Below, piece by piece: positions 17,769-27,215 of a DNA stretch of 64,000 nucleotides. Under the pieces are notes generated by a model. That model made no database searches and was not told the origin of the DNA. It saw only the letters and a program-made list of their open reading frames with translations. The translations under genes were made by a program, and so were the position numbers. Positions within the stretch are counted from its first letter, which is position 1. Each line of letters begins with the position of its first letter. Source of the DNA: Zhenhengia yiwuensis. Lineage in GTDB: Bacteria > Bacillota > Clostridia > Lachnospirales > Cellulosilyticaceae. The stretch covers positions 1-64,000 of the forward strand of contig NZ_JACRSY010000011.1 of assembly GCF_014384995.1 (NCBI RefSeq). The letters are read 5' to 3'.

Positions 17769-20135
17769 TCATTTACCTTGTACAATAATCTCATCTGCAA
17801 AGATAAAGTAGAATTTATAAGGTTTAGCTTTCACTCTTACATATCTTGCTTGTTTATTGATTGTAGCTACAATATCTTTAATCTCTATATCTGGGTCACC
17901 ACTTTCAGCCTGTACATTTTGAGTAAAGACTTCTTCAAAGTTTTCTCCATCTTGTGATGTATAGAAAGTGATGTATTCTGGATAGTATGGACCTGAACGT
18001 TTACTTTGCATAAGACCTATATTAATACCTGTTAAATCACGCATTTGCCCAAGGTCTAAAGTCACATCGAACAAGTCTGTTGTAATAAGCCAGCAGTTAT
18101 CCACATAGTTTAGGCTTCCTTTTTCCCCATCAATCAGGTCATTTGCCCCATTACGGTTAAAGACCTTTCTATCATCAAACTTTGTAGGGCTTGTAATAGA
18201 TTTCACTGGTAGGGTATTAAAGTATTTAGCCTCTACCGTATCACTTGCAAGGCGACCTTTACTAAAAGCACGTGCCTTTACAACACAGTCTTCACTTATA
18301 GCTATAGGTGCTGTATAAAGTGTATCTTCCTCCGTTGGCTCCTCACCATTTATGGTATAGTGAATGGTACTCTCTTCATTTGGATTCACCATAGTACAGT
18401 AGGCCACTTCATCATACTGCTTAACTTTTGCTTTATGGGAAAGAACGGGCTTAATGAGTTTTACATTTTTAATTTTTTCTTCATCAATAGCTACAGGTGC
18501 TTCTACCTGTGCATCAAAAGCTTTGGCATCTTTTAAATAATCTTCACTAAAGACTTCAAGCTCTTTTAAGTTTTCTTTTTGTGACATAATAAGTGTACAA
18601 CCCTGCACTGTAGGTGTAATGAAAACTTGGTCTTCTACCTGCATACATGTAGCATTTTCTACTGTAAGTGCATAAGTAAAGCTTTCATGTTCACAAACAA
18701 GCTTATGCTCCTGTATACTCTTAAGCACTGGTAAGGTATTGATTCTAATGCCCCATGCCATAGGTTCTGCATGACTCTCTTGGTTAAGTTCAAACTTCAT
18801 GGCATCTTCTGTATGGGTAATCACCATCTTTGTACCTGCTTCTATCTGCCATGTAGCTATCCAAGTTTTATCATCTTCTTGGCCTTCAAAGGAGACCCCT
18901 ATACCCTTTATCACTTCACCTGTTTCAGTGTTGATAAAGTCTATACTTGCCCTTTTCTCTTTAGTACTCCAGTAGCAAGCATTTAGAATTGGTAATGCAT
19001 CAAAGACACTTTCATTATTATCAATATAATCATTTAGATACCTTGAAGCATAGGCTTCATCAAAAATGTAAAGGTCACGAATACTAAGAACGCCCCTATC
19101 GAGCATTAAGCTACTACGGTAAAAACGACTGCTGTACCAAGTTGTTTTTAAATCAAAAGTTTCATTCCAATCTGTTGTTGCTGTATAGGTTACAGGTGGT
19201 GTAAGCTGGTACTTCCTTTTAAACCATAAAGAAGAGTCCCTTAAGCTCTCTACTCTGATTTTATTTAATTTTCTAAGAGCTGCAATATGGCGCATTTGCA
19301 TTTCAAAACCTTCCCCTACATTCCCCCAGATAAAGCTGTTTTCCTGTCCAGCTTGTGTATAACCATAGCCTAATTGTTCTTCTTCTGTAATGCACTCAAA
19401 GAGCCATTTTACCCAAGTTTCAGACTGACCACATGTCCAAGCCGGTTCTAATGTATAAATACCACCTGCACCTTGTCTAACTTCTGCTTCAAAGTTATAG
19501 ATAGGATCTGGCCCAAGTAGCTTAAAGATTGGCATATCTACTTGCATATCATGTGTTTGAGCTGGTATGTACTCATTTACTTTACTTGGATAGTAGGCAC
19601 CATTTACATAGCCTCCCCAAAGTGTAAAGCCATCAATACCCTTTTGGTCACGGCAAAGGGCTCCCCCTACTACGCCATATTTTTCTTTAGCATATTCAAA
19701 GGTTACAATATCCATCACCCAAGAACCAATTGTTTTTGGATAGTAGCCGTATACTTCTTTAAAGTCCTGCATATAAACATCTAACAATCTTTTACGTTCT
19801 TCTGGTAAGTAAGCAAGTGAATAGCCCGCTTTAACATGAAGATCAATGACATCACAGCCCTTCCAAGTTACACCTGCTTTATCTGCCATCTCCTTTGTAA
19901 TTTCCCACCAAGCACCTACTTCATCTTTTTCATCTATCATAGATTTGATCAGTGCTGTATATCTTTCATCTACTACAGCATCATGCTTGAGTGCATAAGT
20001 AGCTGGTAATTGATGCTGTTTTAAAATTTCCATTTCATTTTTTAAAGTATCAAAGTCTTCTTGTGTAAAAATACCATCATTGTATGTAGATTTTCTAATA
20101 AAATGATAAATATTAACTAGAGCTTGTTTTTTCAT
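17769..20135 (-). CDS. Large carbohydrate-active-like protein of unrecognised family
   Basis: I do not recognise the first 500 of 788 residues. They resemble a (beta/alpha) barrel of the polysaccharide-deacetylase or GH57/GH38 kind: GAWWEIT, VIDLHVKAGY, GSWVMDIVTFEYAKEKYGV, and a Trp/Tyr/Glu-rich region with QENSFIWGNVGEGFEMQ. Residues about 575-635 are a chitobiase/hexosaminidase-type C-terminal module (TIHYTINGEEPTEEDTLY). Residues about 645-788 look like an F5/8-type discoidin module (ITFYTSQDGENFEEVF). There is no signal peptide, so it should be cytoplasmic. The start has AAAGGAG upstream. It is divergent from the GH20-like gene, which suggests shared glycan use. A glycosidase or deacetylase role is inference. 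Confidence 0.6.
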   Translation of the reverse strand: MKKQALVNIYHFIRKSTYNDGIFTQEDFDTLKNEMEILKQHQLPATYALKHDAVVDERYTALIKSMIDEKDEVGAWWEITKEMADKAGVTWKGCDVIDLHVKAGYSLAYLPEERKRLLDVYMQDFKEVYGYYPKTIGSWVMDIVTFEYAKEKYGVVGGALCRDQKGIDGFTLWGGYVNGAYYPSKVNEYIPAQTHDMQVDMPIFKLLGPDPIYNFEAEVRQGAGGIYTLEPAWTCGQSETWVKWLFECITEEEQLGYGYTQAGQENSFIWGNVGEGFEMQMRHIAALRKLNKIRVESLRDSSLWFKRKYQLTPPVTYTATTDWNETFDLKTTWYSSRFYRSSLMLDRGVLSIRDLYIFDEAYASRYLNDYIDNNESVFDALPILNACYWSTKEKRASIDFINTETGEVIKGIGVSFEGQEDDKTWIATWQIEAGTKMVITHTEDAMKFELNQESHAEPMAWGIRINTLPVLKSIQEHKLVCEHESFTYALTVENATCMQVEDQVFITPTVQGCTLIMSQKENLKELEVFSEDYLKDAKAFDAQVEAPVAIDEEKIKNVKLIKPVLSHKAKVKQYDEVAYCTMVNPNEESTIHYTINGEEPTEEDTLYTAPIAISEDCVVKARAFSKGRLASDTVEAKYFNTLPVKSITSPTKFDDRKVFNRNGANDLIDGEKGSLNYVDNCWLITTDLFDVTLDLGQMRDLTGINIGLMQSKRSGPYYPEYITFYTSQDGENFEEVFTQNVQAESGDPDIEIKDIVATINKQARYVRVKAKPYKFYFIFADEIIVQGK

Positions 20136-20335
20136 ATTTTTCTCCTTTATTATTACTACTTTAAACTAAGTTTTATAATACATTATATTTAGTCTAATTA
20201 AAACAACTTATTGTATATAGTTAGAAATTAATACAAAAATTTTTATATACTTTTATTATATTTTGATGAATAAATCTATTTTTTTGTTATAATAATTTTA
20301 GAACTTTTTTCTATTAAAATCTTAAGGAGACTTGT

Positions 20336-22177
20336 ATGAACTATAATATTATTCCAGAACTGAAAAATGTAAGCCTTAATACTGCATCCATTAAACTTAG
20401 CGACTACATATTGACAGATATGCTTACAAAAGCACTTCCTATAAGTGAAGGCATTTTACGTGAAGGTACTTATACAGGATGTGGTACTAAATCCATTACT
20501 TTTTGCAACGCTTCTTTTGAACACAAAGATGCCTATAAACTTGTTCTAGCAGAAGAAGAAATTACAATCCATGCTTCTTCTGACTGCAGTTTACTTTATG
20601 GGCTTATGACACTTTCTGAACTTGACCGTTTAAATAAAGGTACTCTTACATGTGGCATAATTTATGACTATCCCGATATGCATTACCGTGCTATCTCTGA
20701 TGATATTTCTCGCGGACAAGTTTCTACTTTTGAACACTTTAAAACCATTATCCGCAAACTTGCACGTTATAAATACAATGTATATATGCCTTATATTGAA
20801 GATGTCTTTAAACTTAAATGCTGTCCTGATTGGGGTAAATACTCTGATGGTTTAACAGGCGAAGAATGGAAAGCCCTTACTGAATACGCAGCGAAGTACC
20901 ATATTTCTGTACGACCTATTATCAACTTACTTGGACATTTTGATAAAAATGCTTCTATTGCTTCTTTACAACCTATTACAATTCATCAAGAAGACGGTTC
21001 TATTACAAGTGTTATTGACCCACTTAATCCTGCTGTCAAACCATTAGTTTCAAATATTCTTGATGAAGTGGTAGAAGCTTTTGGACCTGGTATTATTCAT
21101 GTAGGTGGTGATGAACCTTGTGCCATTACCGAAGTTTATGGCAAAGAAAAAGGTGGACAGCTTTTCATTGAATACTATACATGGGTGCATGATGAACTGG
21201 CTAAACGTGACTGTTCTATGATGATGTATGCAGATTTCTTTGCACCACCTTGGGGTGATTACTCTGTAGGCCTTGAACGTGCTCTGGAACTCCCACAAGG
21301 CATTAACTTCGTCTTCTGGGATTATGCAGCTCGCGCTAGCTACCCTTATGTAGAAAAACTTCATGAGATTGGTCTTACTGTAACCGTATCTCCTGGTACT
21401 TGGACCTGGAATAGATTTGCTTGTGATATGAAATTATGCTGGAATAACACCGCAGGACTCCTCCTGGCAGCAGACGGTCAGTCTACACATATGATTATGT
21501 CTTGTTGGGGAGATGGTGGGGACTGCTCACGTGAACTTAACTGGCCAGGCTTTCTTATTGGTGCTAACTGCTCATGGGCAGCCAAAACAACTTATACTTT
21601 CGAACAATTCTACGATATTTACCATGCTGTTTTCTTTGGCCTTAATAAGGAAGAAGCTGCTTCTCTTTACAACGTCTATCATTATGATAGCGTCATAGGT
21701 CTTAAAGATAACTTTATCTTCAAGCAAGAAATGTTTAAATCTGCTTTAGAGCCTATTACTTTTGCAGAAAAAGAAAAAGCATATCTTCTTATTGATGAGA
21801 TGACAAAAGCATTAGAACTGATTAAATCTCTCAAAACACGTATTCAAGAGAAAACAGCTTTAGATGCTCTTTACTTAAGTGCTAAACGTATTCTTTTCAC
21901 TGCTAAAAAAATCAGCTACTTACCTTGGGCACCACTTCAAAATAGAGAAGAAGCTATGAGCTATATCTCTAATGTATTAGAACTTGCCTCAGAGGTTGAA
22001 AACATTCGTCAGTACCACGAAAAAGTATGGTTTGATACAAATAGACGCTCTGACTGGGGATATGTAGAAATGCTCTACCTCGACCTTAGAGATGAACTTC
22101 AAAGACTAGCTAGACATATGGCACATGATAAAAACTTCCGCAAAAATTTAGCTTTCCATGTCTTTAAAGCAGATTAG
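20336..22177 (+). CDS. GH20-like beta-N-acetylhexosaminidase
   Basis: A 613-residue protein whose middle (about 110-400) is a GH20-like TIM barrel. The catalytic Asp-Glu pair is visible in HVGGDE (D259, E260), where the Glu is the acid and the Asp assists substrate-assisted catalysis on N-acetylhexosamine. The N-terminal 100 residues fit the small alpha/beta GH20b domain, and a helical C-terminal part follows. There is no signal peptide, so it acts on imported oligosaccharides. ATG follows AAGGAGACTTGT, and TATAAT lies about 40 bp upstream. The gene is divergent from the unrecognised 788-residue protein and ends at a strong terminator. Confidence 0.82.
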   Translation: MNYNIIPELKNVSLNTASIKLSDYILTDMLTKALPISEGILREGTYTGCGTKSITFCNASFEHKDAYKLVLAEEEITIHASSDCSLLYGLMTLSELDRLNKGTLTCGIIYDYPDMHYRAISDDISRGQVSTFEHFKTIIRKLARYKYNVYMPYIEDVFKLKCCPDWGKYSDGLTGEEWKALTEYAAKYHISVRPIINLLGHFDKNASIASLQPITIHQEDGSITSVIDPLNPAVKPLVSNILDEVVEAFGPGIIHVGGDEPCAITEVYGKEKGGQLFIEYYTWVHDELAKRDCSMMMYADFFAPPWGDYSVGLERALELPQGINFVFWDYAARASYPYVEKLHEIGLTVTVSPGTWTWNRFACDMKLCWNNTAGLLLAADGQSTHMIMSCWGDGGDCSRELNWPGFLIGANCSWAAKTTYTFEQFYDIYHAVFFGLNKEEAASLYNVYHYDSVIGLKDNFIFKQEMFKSALEPITFAEKEKAYLLIDEMTKALELIKSLKTRIQEKTALDALYLSAKRILFTAKKISYLPWAPLQNREEAMSYISNVLELASEVENIRQYHEKVWFDTNRRSDWGYVEMLYLDLRDELQRLARHMAHDKNFRKNLAFHVFKAD

Positions 22178-22183
22178 AAGAAT

Positions 22184-22211
22184 AAAAAGGGGCTGCTTAG
22201 CCCCTTTTTAT
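22184..22211 (+). terminator. Terminator of the GH20-like gene
   Basis: Stem AAAAAGGGGCT-GCTT-AGCCCCTTTTTA directly after the stop. The A-run lets it serve the converging rnjA transcript too. Confidence 0.9.
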
Positions 22212-22272
22212 TTACTCTTATTACTAGTCCTTATTACAACTACTCATTAGACTCTTTCTTCTTACCTTATTT

Positions 22273-23931
22273 TTAGACCTCCATAATAATTGGTAAGATA
22301 GTTGGTCTTCTCTTCGTCTTTTCATAAAGGAGCTGCTCTACTACTTTTTTAATGTTAGCCTTTAACATATACCATTCTACCATTTGGTAAGCTAGGCACA
22401 TCTCGAGTTCTTTAGTAGCTGCTACTCTAACTGCTTCAATAAGCTCCTCACTATTTTTAGCGTATACAAAGCCTCTTGTAATTACATCTGGTCCACCCAT
22501 TATAGAGTAAGTTTCCAAATCAATGGCGGCTACTACTATCAACATACCTTCTTCTGCTAAATGCCTACGGTCTCTTAGAACAATATTACCTACATCACCT
22601 ACACCAATACCATCTACTAAAATATTGCCTGCACGTACACGCCCTGTTACAGCTGCCTTTTCACGGTCAAGTTCTAATACATCTCCATCCTGCATAATAA
22701 AAATATGATCATCTTTCATACCCATTTGTTTAGCTAAATCTTTATGGTGTTTTAAATGTCTATACTCACCATGGGCCGGCATAAAAAATTTAGGATGGGT
22801 TAAAGACTGCATAAGTTTAAGTTCTTCTTTATAAGCATGTCCAGATACGTGTACATCTTCTATAGCTTTATAAATAACTTCTACACCTTTTTTATAAAGT
22901 TCATTAATAACTCTTGAAACCAACCTATCATTGCCTGGTATTGGTGATGCAGATATAATAAATAAATCATCTGGCTCAACCCTAATCATACGATGATTAC
23001 CAAAAGCAATACGTGCTAAAGCAGCCATTGGCTCTCCTTGACTCCCCGTCGTAATAATGGTGAGCTGATCTTGTGTATACTTACCCATATCTTCAAGGTT
23101 GATTAGAGTGTTATCTGGTATCTCTAAGTAACCTAATTCTCTTGCTACCTCTGTAATACGCTCCATACTTCTTCCACTAAAGGCTACCTTACGGTTATGT
23201 GCACTTGAAGCATGTATAATCTGCTGGATTCTATGAATATTAGAGGCAAAAGTTGTGACAATAACACGCCCCTTCACACCATCAAATAGTCTCATTAAAG
23301 TTTTACCAATTGTTTGTTCAGAAGGTGAATGTCCGCTACGCTCAACATTTGTACTATCTGCTAAAAGGAGCAATATGCCTTCCTTACCCAGCTCCCCAAT
23401 CCGTTCAAGGTCCATAGTCTGTGCATCAACAGGTGTATAATCCACCTTAAAGTCACCTGTATGAAAAATAATCCCTTCTGGTGTATGCACAGCAATACAG
23501 CATGCCCCTGCAATACTATGTGTACTTCTTACAAATTCCACTTTTATATCTTCAAGTTCAATGCAATCTCCTGGTTCCACACTATGCATCTGACAGCTTT
23601 TTTCTAAACCATGCTGCTCTAACTTACTTTTAATAAGCCCTAAAGTAAGCCTTGTCCCATAAAGTGGCATATTCATCTGCTTTAAAATATAAGGAACTGC
23701 ACCAATATGGTCCTCATGCCCATGGGTAAAGAAAATACCTTTTACTCTGTCTTTATTCTCTAGAAGGTAAGTAATATCCGGAATAATTAAATCAACCCCA
23801 TACATCTGCTCATCTGGAAATCCCATACCGCAGTCAATCACTACAATATCATTTTTATATTCAATTACCGTAATATTTTTACCAATTGTCCCAAGTCCAC
23901 CAAGTGGAATGACTTTTACTTTTTCACTCAT
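22273..23931 (-). CDS. rnjA: Ribonuclease J
   Basis: A 552-residue metallo-beta-lactamase/beta-CASP ribonuclease for mRNA decay and rRNA maturation, with 5' exonuclease and endonuclease activity in this family. The zinc motif HGHEDHIG lies at residues 70-77, with later motifs HTGDFKVD, DSTNVERSG and the SGHA segment of the beta-CASP/MBL core. The C-terminal domain is of usual length. The start follows GAGGATATAGT. Its leader holds two adjacent hairpins, which may matter for autoregulation. Choice between RNase J1 and J2 naming cannot be made from the sequence alone. Confidence 0.95.
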   Translation of the reverse strand: MSEKVKVIPLGGLGTIGKNITVIEYKNDIVVIDCGMGFPDEQMYGVDLIIPDITYLLENKDRVKGIFFTHGHEDHIGAVPYILKQMNMPLYGTRLTLGLIKSKLEQHGLEKSCQMHSVEPGDCIELEDIKVEFVRSTHSIAGACCIAVHTPEGIIFHTGDFKVDYTPVDAQTMDLERIGELGKEGILLLLADSTNVERSGHSPSEQTIGKTLMRLFDGVKGRVIVTTFASNIHRIQQIIHASSAHNRKVAFSGRSMERITEVARELGYLEIPDNTLINLEDMGKYTQDQLTIITTGSQGEPMAALARIAFGNHRMIRVEPDDLFIISASPIPGNDRLVSRVINELYKKGVEVIYKAIEDVHVSGHAYKEELKLMQSLTHPKFFMPAHGEYRHLKHHKDLAKQMGMKDDHIFIMQDGDVLELDREKAAVTGRVRAGNILVDGIGVGDVGNIVLRDRRHLAEEGMLIVVAAIDLETYSIMGGPDVITRGFVYAKNSEELIEAVRVAATKELEMCLAYQMVEWYMLKANIKKVVEQLLYEKTKRRPTILPIIMEV

Positions 23932-23972
23932 ACTATATCCTCACTTTATAATCTTTTCGTTAGATATAGTAT

Positions 23973-24021
23973 GTGTTTTTTATATAAAAAAACACGAGTT
24001 TCTTAAATTTTAGAAACTCGT
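23973..24021. promoter_or_regulatory. Double hairpin in the rnjA leader / alkD upstream region
   Basis: Two adjoining inverted repeats occur: GTGTTTTTT..AAAAAACAC at 23973-23995 and ACGAGTTTCT..AGAAACTCGT at 23993-24021, the latter with T-runs on both strands. There is no convergent gene pair here to explain a terminator, since rnjA and alkD diverge. Confidence 0.55.
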
Positions 24022-24086
24022 ATTTTTTAAATTTTCTGTTTAACTAATACTTGAATATTTGTTATTAAACAATCCAACACGTAAAC

Positions 24087-24114
24087 TTGACTTAACTCTC
24101 AATCACTGTATAAT
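24087..24114 (+). promoter_or_regulatory. Likely promoter of the AlkD-like gene
   Basis: TTGACT at 24087-24092 and TATAAT at 24109-24114, 16 bp apart with an extended -10 TG. It lies about 35 bp upstream of the GTG start. Confidence 0.65.
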
Positions 24115-24150
24115 TTTTCTTAAGATATTTAAACTGCAAAGGATGATTCT

Positions 24151-24858
24151 GTGGATATTCAAACAATTTTACAAGAGCTCGAATTACTAAGTACAGAAAG
24201 AACTAAAAAAACCTACATACGTAATGGTGCCCATGAACCGCTTTTTGGTGTTGCAACAGGTGCAATGAAACCCCTTGCTAAAAAGCTTAAGAAAAATCAA
24301 GGCATTGCAGAAGAGCTTTACGCAACCGGCAACTATGATGCCATGTATCTTGCAGGTATGATTGCAGACCCAAGTGCTATGTCTGAGGCAGATTTTGACC
24401 GTTGGATGGGCACAGCTTATTTTTATATGATTTCCGATTATATCGTAGCTGTGACACTTGCTGAAACAGACATTGCTCAGGCTGTTTCTGATAAATGGAT
24501 AGCAAGTGGCAAAGAATTATTTATGTCTGCAGGTTACAGCTGTTATTGCTGGCTCTTAGGCAACCGTAAGGATGAAGAATTTGATCAAGAAAAACTTAAT
24601 AAAATGCTCGAAATTGTAGAAAAAACTATTCATAATAGCCCAAATCGTGCTAAATACGCTATGAACAATTTTGTTACCACAGTAGGTATTTCTTATATGC
24701 CACTACATGAAAGAGCAGTTGCTGTTGCAAATGCAATTGGCAAGGTAGAAGTCTCTTCAGTTAAAACGAAATGTAATGTTCCTCTAGCTTCTGAAGCTAT
24801 TCAAAAAGCAGTGGATAAAGGACAATTAGGATTTAAACGTAAAAATGTTAGATGTTAA
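24151..24858 (+). CDS. DNA alkylation repair (AlkD-like) protein
   Basis: A 235-residue all-helical protein resembling the AlkD/HEAT-repeat DNA alkylation repair family, which removes alkylated purines. The sequence shows the family-like YIRNGA..FGVATGAMKPLAKKL start and the NWAMNN-like segment AKYAMNNFVTTVG. The GTG start at 24151 has GGATG upstream and a good promoter. A single-gene unit ended by a strong terminator. Some members of this superfamily lack glycosylase activity, so catalytic function is inferred. Confidence 0.75.
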   Translation: MDIQTILQELELLSTERTKKTYIRNGAHEPLFGVATGAMKPLAKKLKKNQGIAEELYATGNYDAMYLAGMIADPSAMSEADFDRWMGTAYFYMISDYIVAVTLAETDIAQAVSDKWIASGKELFMSAGYSCYCWLLGNRKDEEFDQEKLNKMLEIVEKTIHNSPNRAKYAMNNFVTTVGISYMPLHERAVAVANAIGKVEVSSVKTKCNVPLASEAIQKAVDKGQLGFKRKNVRC

Positions 24859-24896
24859 ATTTTATATTGCATTTGCTTTCTAAACATAGTTTATAT

Positions 24897-24946
24897 AAAA
24901 AGCTCCATACAGTTTTTTTAAGCTGTATGGAGCTTTGCTGTTATTT
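24897..24946 (+). terminator. Terminator of the AlkD-like gene
   Basis: A 12-bp stem AGCTCCATACAG / CTGTATGGAGCT followed by TTGCTGTTATTTT. Confidence 0.85.
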
Positions 24947-25057
24947 TATAAGAATAAAGTACTATATCTTCCTTTTTATTTATGTTCACTATTTTATTCA
25001 TTACACATATTATATTATTGCATGGTAATATTAAAACTTTAGATAGGGGGATAAAAT

Positions 25058-25975
25058 ATGTTGTCTGATCAATGTTTTATAAAACAATCTTTAAATATTA
25101 ACCTATTCTTTTTGAGAATTATGAAAGAACATGCCTTTTTTTTAGAAACATCTATACTTGAGAAAAATGCTGACCTACAACAAGAGGCAAGGAACTTTCA
25201 AGAAATTTTTAGTGACCTTCTTGTAAGAACTATCAATCTGGCTTGTGGCGTAGTTGATTTGCGACCTGATGCCCTCACAGAACATACCTTAGATGCTGAA
25301 AAAATGTCTGAACGTCTAACCGGAGTACCTATAGATACAAGTATAACGAGATTAGAAATGGAACTTTCATGTTGCCGGGATGATAATCAATTTAATCAAT
25401 CATTAGTTGAAGATATTTTTGAACTAAATTGCAATGCTATTGAAGCTACTAAGGCAATTTGTGCCTTTAAATCTAACGCTTTAAAAGCGGTTTTAGAGTG
25501 TAAACTTTATACTACTGCCTATCCTTTATTAATAGATCATATTAGAAGAGAAGCTAAACTCTTTATGTCTCTATTAGTAGAATTACAAAAAAGAGAAGAT
25601 ATCGATATAATTGAAGATGCACTTAATCAAGAACCTTTCTGGAACAGAATAATGGCCGAACATTCTAAGTTTTTAAGAGGACTATTAGATCCTACTGAAG
25701 ATAATTTAATTGAAACTGCCAATGATTTTGCAAATGAATTTGATGAATTAAGAAGGGAAGCTTTAGCTGCATCTGATAGAGCTTGTATGCTTCAAAATGT
25801 TACAGAGGACAGTTTAGAAGCAACTAAGAGACTTAGAAACTTTAAAGACCAGGCAACTGAAGGTTTATTAGCCTGTGAAATTAGCTCTATTGCACTACCA
25901 TTATTAGCAGATCACATACTAAGGGAAGCTAATCACTACCTCATCTTATTGCATAAATATGATGCAAATCTATAA
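25058..25975 (+). CDS. DUF2935 family protein (copy 2)
   Basis: A 305-residue helical protein, paralogue of the one at 5237-6160. It has the same two-repeat layout: FFLRIMKEHAFFLETS near residue 14 and FWNRIMAEHSKFLRGLLDPTE near 190, each with a Glu-His pair, and the shared ending LLADHILREANHY. Its start follows a GGGGG site. It is monocistronic with its own terminator. Function is not known. The two copies point in opposite directions about 19 kb apart. Confidence 0.8.
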   Translation: MLSDQCFIKQSLNINLFFLRIMKEHAFFLETSILEKNADLQQEARNFQEIFSDLLVRTINLACGVVDLRPDALTEHTLDAEKMSERLTGVPIDTSITRLEMELSCCRDDNQFNQSLVEDIFELNCNAIEATKAICAFKSNALKAVLECKLYTTAYPLLIDHIRREAKLFMSLLVELQKREDIDIIEDALNQEPFWNRIMAEHSKFLRGLLDPTEDNLIETANDFANEFDELRREALAASDRACMLQNVTEDSLEATKRLRNFKDQATEGLLACEISSIALPLLADHILREANHYLILLHKYDANL

Positions 25976-26048
25976 AATAAGTTACAGGTTTATTTAGAAT
26001 TATGATATTTAAACTTCAATAAAATTTTCCACTATAAAAATACTTGTA

Positions 26049-26085
26049 TAAAAAACTCATATCCAATCGGATATGAGTTTTCGCA
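26049..26085. terminator. Bidirectional terminator between DUF2935 copy 2 and the oxidoreductase set
   Basis: Stem AAAACTCATATCC / GGATATGAGTTTT with a short loop between converging genes. Confidence 0.85.
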
Positions 26086-26120
26086 ATTTTTTCAGAAACT
26101 TATTGTATAGCCCTTTGTCA

Positions 26121-27203
26121 TTATTTATTCATTGGTAATAACTCAAATACTGATTCTATAGTCACATGTTCTCCCATGTTTGCACTTCTTTCAAATCCTG
26201 TCATTACCTCTAGTACATGATAGGTTAAGTTACTACTCGTTTTTGCCTTTTCTCCTTTTCTAAGTGCCTGTGCCATCTCAAAAAGCCCAAGTCCTCTGCT
26301 ATTATCTACATAATCAAATACTATTGGAAACTCTAAAAATTCACCTTTACTTGGGCGATACAACCTTATAGGACCTCCAAAAGTATTAGGATCAGGTACA
26401 GATAATGTCCCTTCTGAACCATAAATTTCAATGTGTGGTACTTCTGCTTTGTACACATCAAAGGTTGTAAAAATGGTTCCTATTACACCACTCTCAAAAG
26501 CCATCATGCCTGTTACATAAGTTGGTACATCTACATCAATAATCTCCCCACAATGAGGCTGGCTTGTAATTTTTCTTTGTGGGAAAGAAATCTTTGTCAT
26601 TCCAGAAACCTGCTTGATACCTCCTAATAAATTTACAAGTGCTGAGATATAATAAGGCCCCATATCCATCATTGGTCCACCACCATGTTTATAATAAAAT
26701 TCTGGGTCTGGATGCCAAGATTCATGCCCTCTACATACCATAAAGGCTGATGCACCTACTGGCATGCCTATATAGCCATCTTCAATGAGTTTACGACAAG
26801 TTTGAATTCCCCCACCTAAAAATGTATCAGGCGCACCACCTATTCTTAAGTTTTGCTCTTCGGCAATCTTTACAAGTTCTTTCCCCTCTTCGAACGTAGC
26901 ACCTAGAGGTTTTTCAGAATAAACATGCTTTCCTGCTAGCAGTGCTGCTTTAGATACCTCAAAATGCTCATAAGGACGTGTTAAATTCAATACGAGTTCT
27001 ATACTTTCATCTGCAAAAAGGTCATACATGGTCTCGTATAACTTTGGAATGTTATACTTTTCCACTGCTCTTTCTGCTTTTTCTCTTACTAAATCACATA
27101 CACCTACTATCTCTATGGCGTCTTTAAATCTTTTAGTTAAATTATCTAGATAAATACCGCTAATGTCTCCGATCCCTACAATTCCTATCCTTACGCGCTC
27201 CAT
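26121..27203 (-). CDS. Gfo/Idh/MocA family sugar oxidoreductase (set 2, C)
   Basis: A 360-residue NAD(P)-dependent oxidoreductase with nucleotide-binding GIVGIGDIS near residue 7 and EKP as YSEKPLGA. The C-terminal domain has GGGPMMDMGPYY, the position of the usual catalytic Asp/His, with Tyr-Tyr where a His is common in relatives. It is the last gene of the AraC-controlled three-gene set, 12 bp after the ThuA gene, with GGGGGAATAAGGG upstream of the ATG. It belongs to a different branch from its set partner. The substrate is unknown. Confidence 0.83.
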   Translation of the reverse strand: MERVRIGIVGIGDISGIYLDNLTKRFKDAIEIVGVCDLVREKAERAVEKYNIPKLYETMYDLFADESIELVLNLTRPYEHFEVSKAALLAGKHVYSEKPLGATFEEGKELVKIAEEQNLRIGGAPDTFLGGGIQTCRKLIEDGYIGMPVGASAFMVCRGHESWHPDPEFYYKHGGGPMMDMGPYYISALVNLLGGIKQVSGMTKISFPQRKITSQPHCGEIIDVDVPTYVTGMMAFESGVIGTIFTTFDVYKAEVPHIEIYGSEGTLSVPDPNTFGGPIRLYRPSKGEFLEFPIVFDYVDNSRGLGLFEMAQALRKGEKAKTSSNLTYHVLEVMTGFERSANMGEHVTIESVFELLPMNK

Positions 27204-27215
27204 CCCTTATTCCCC

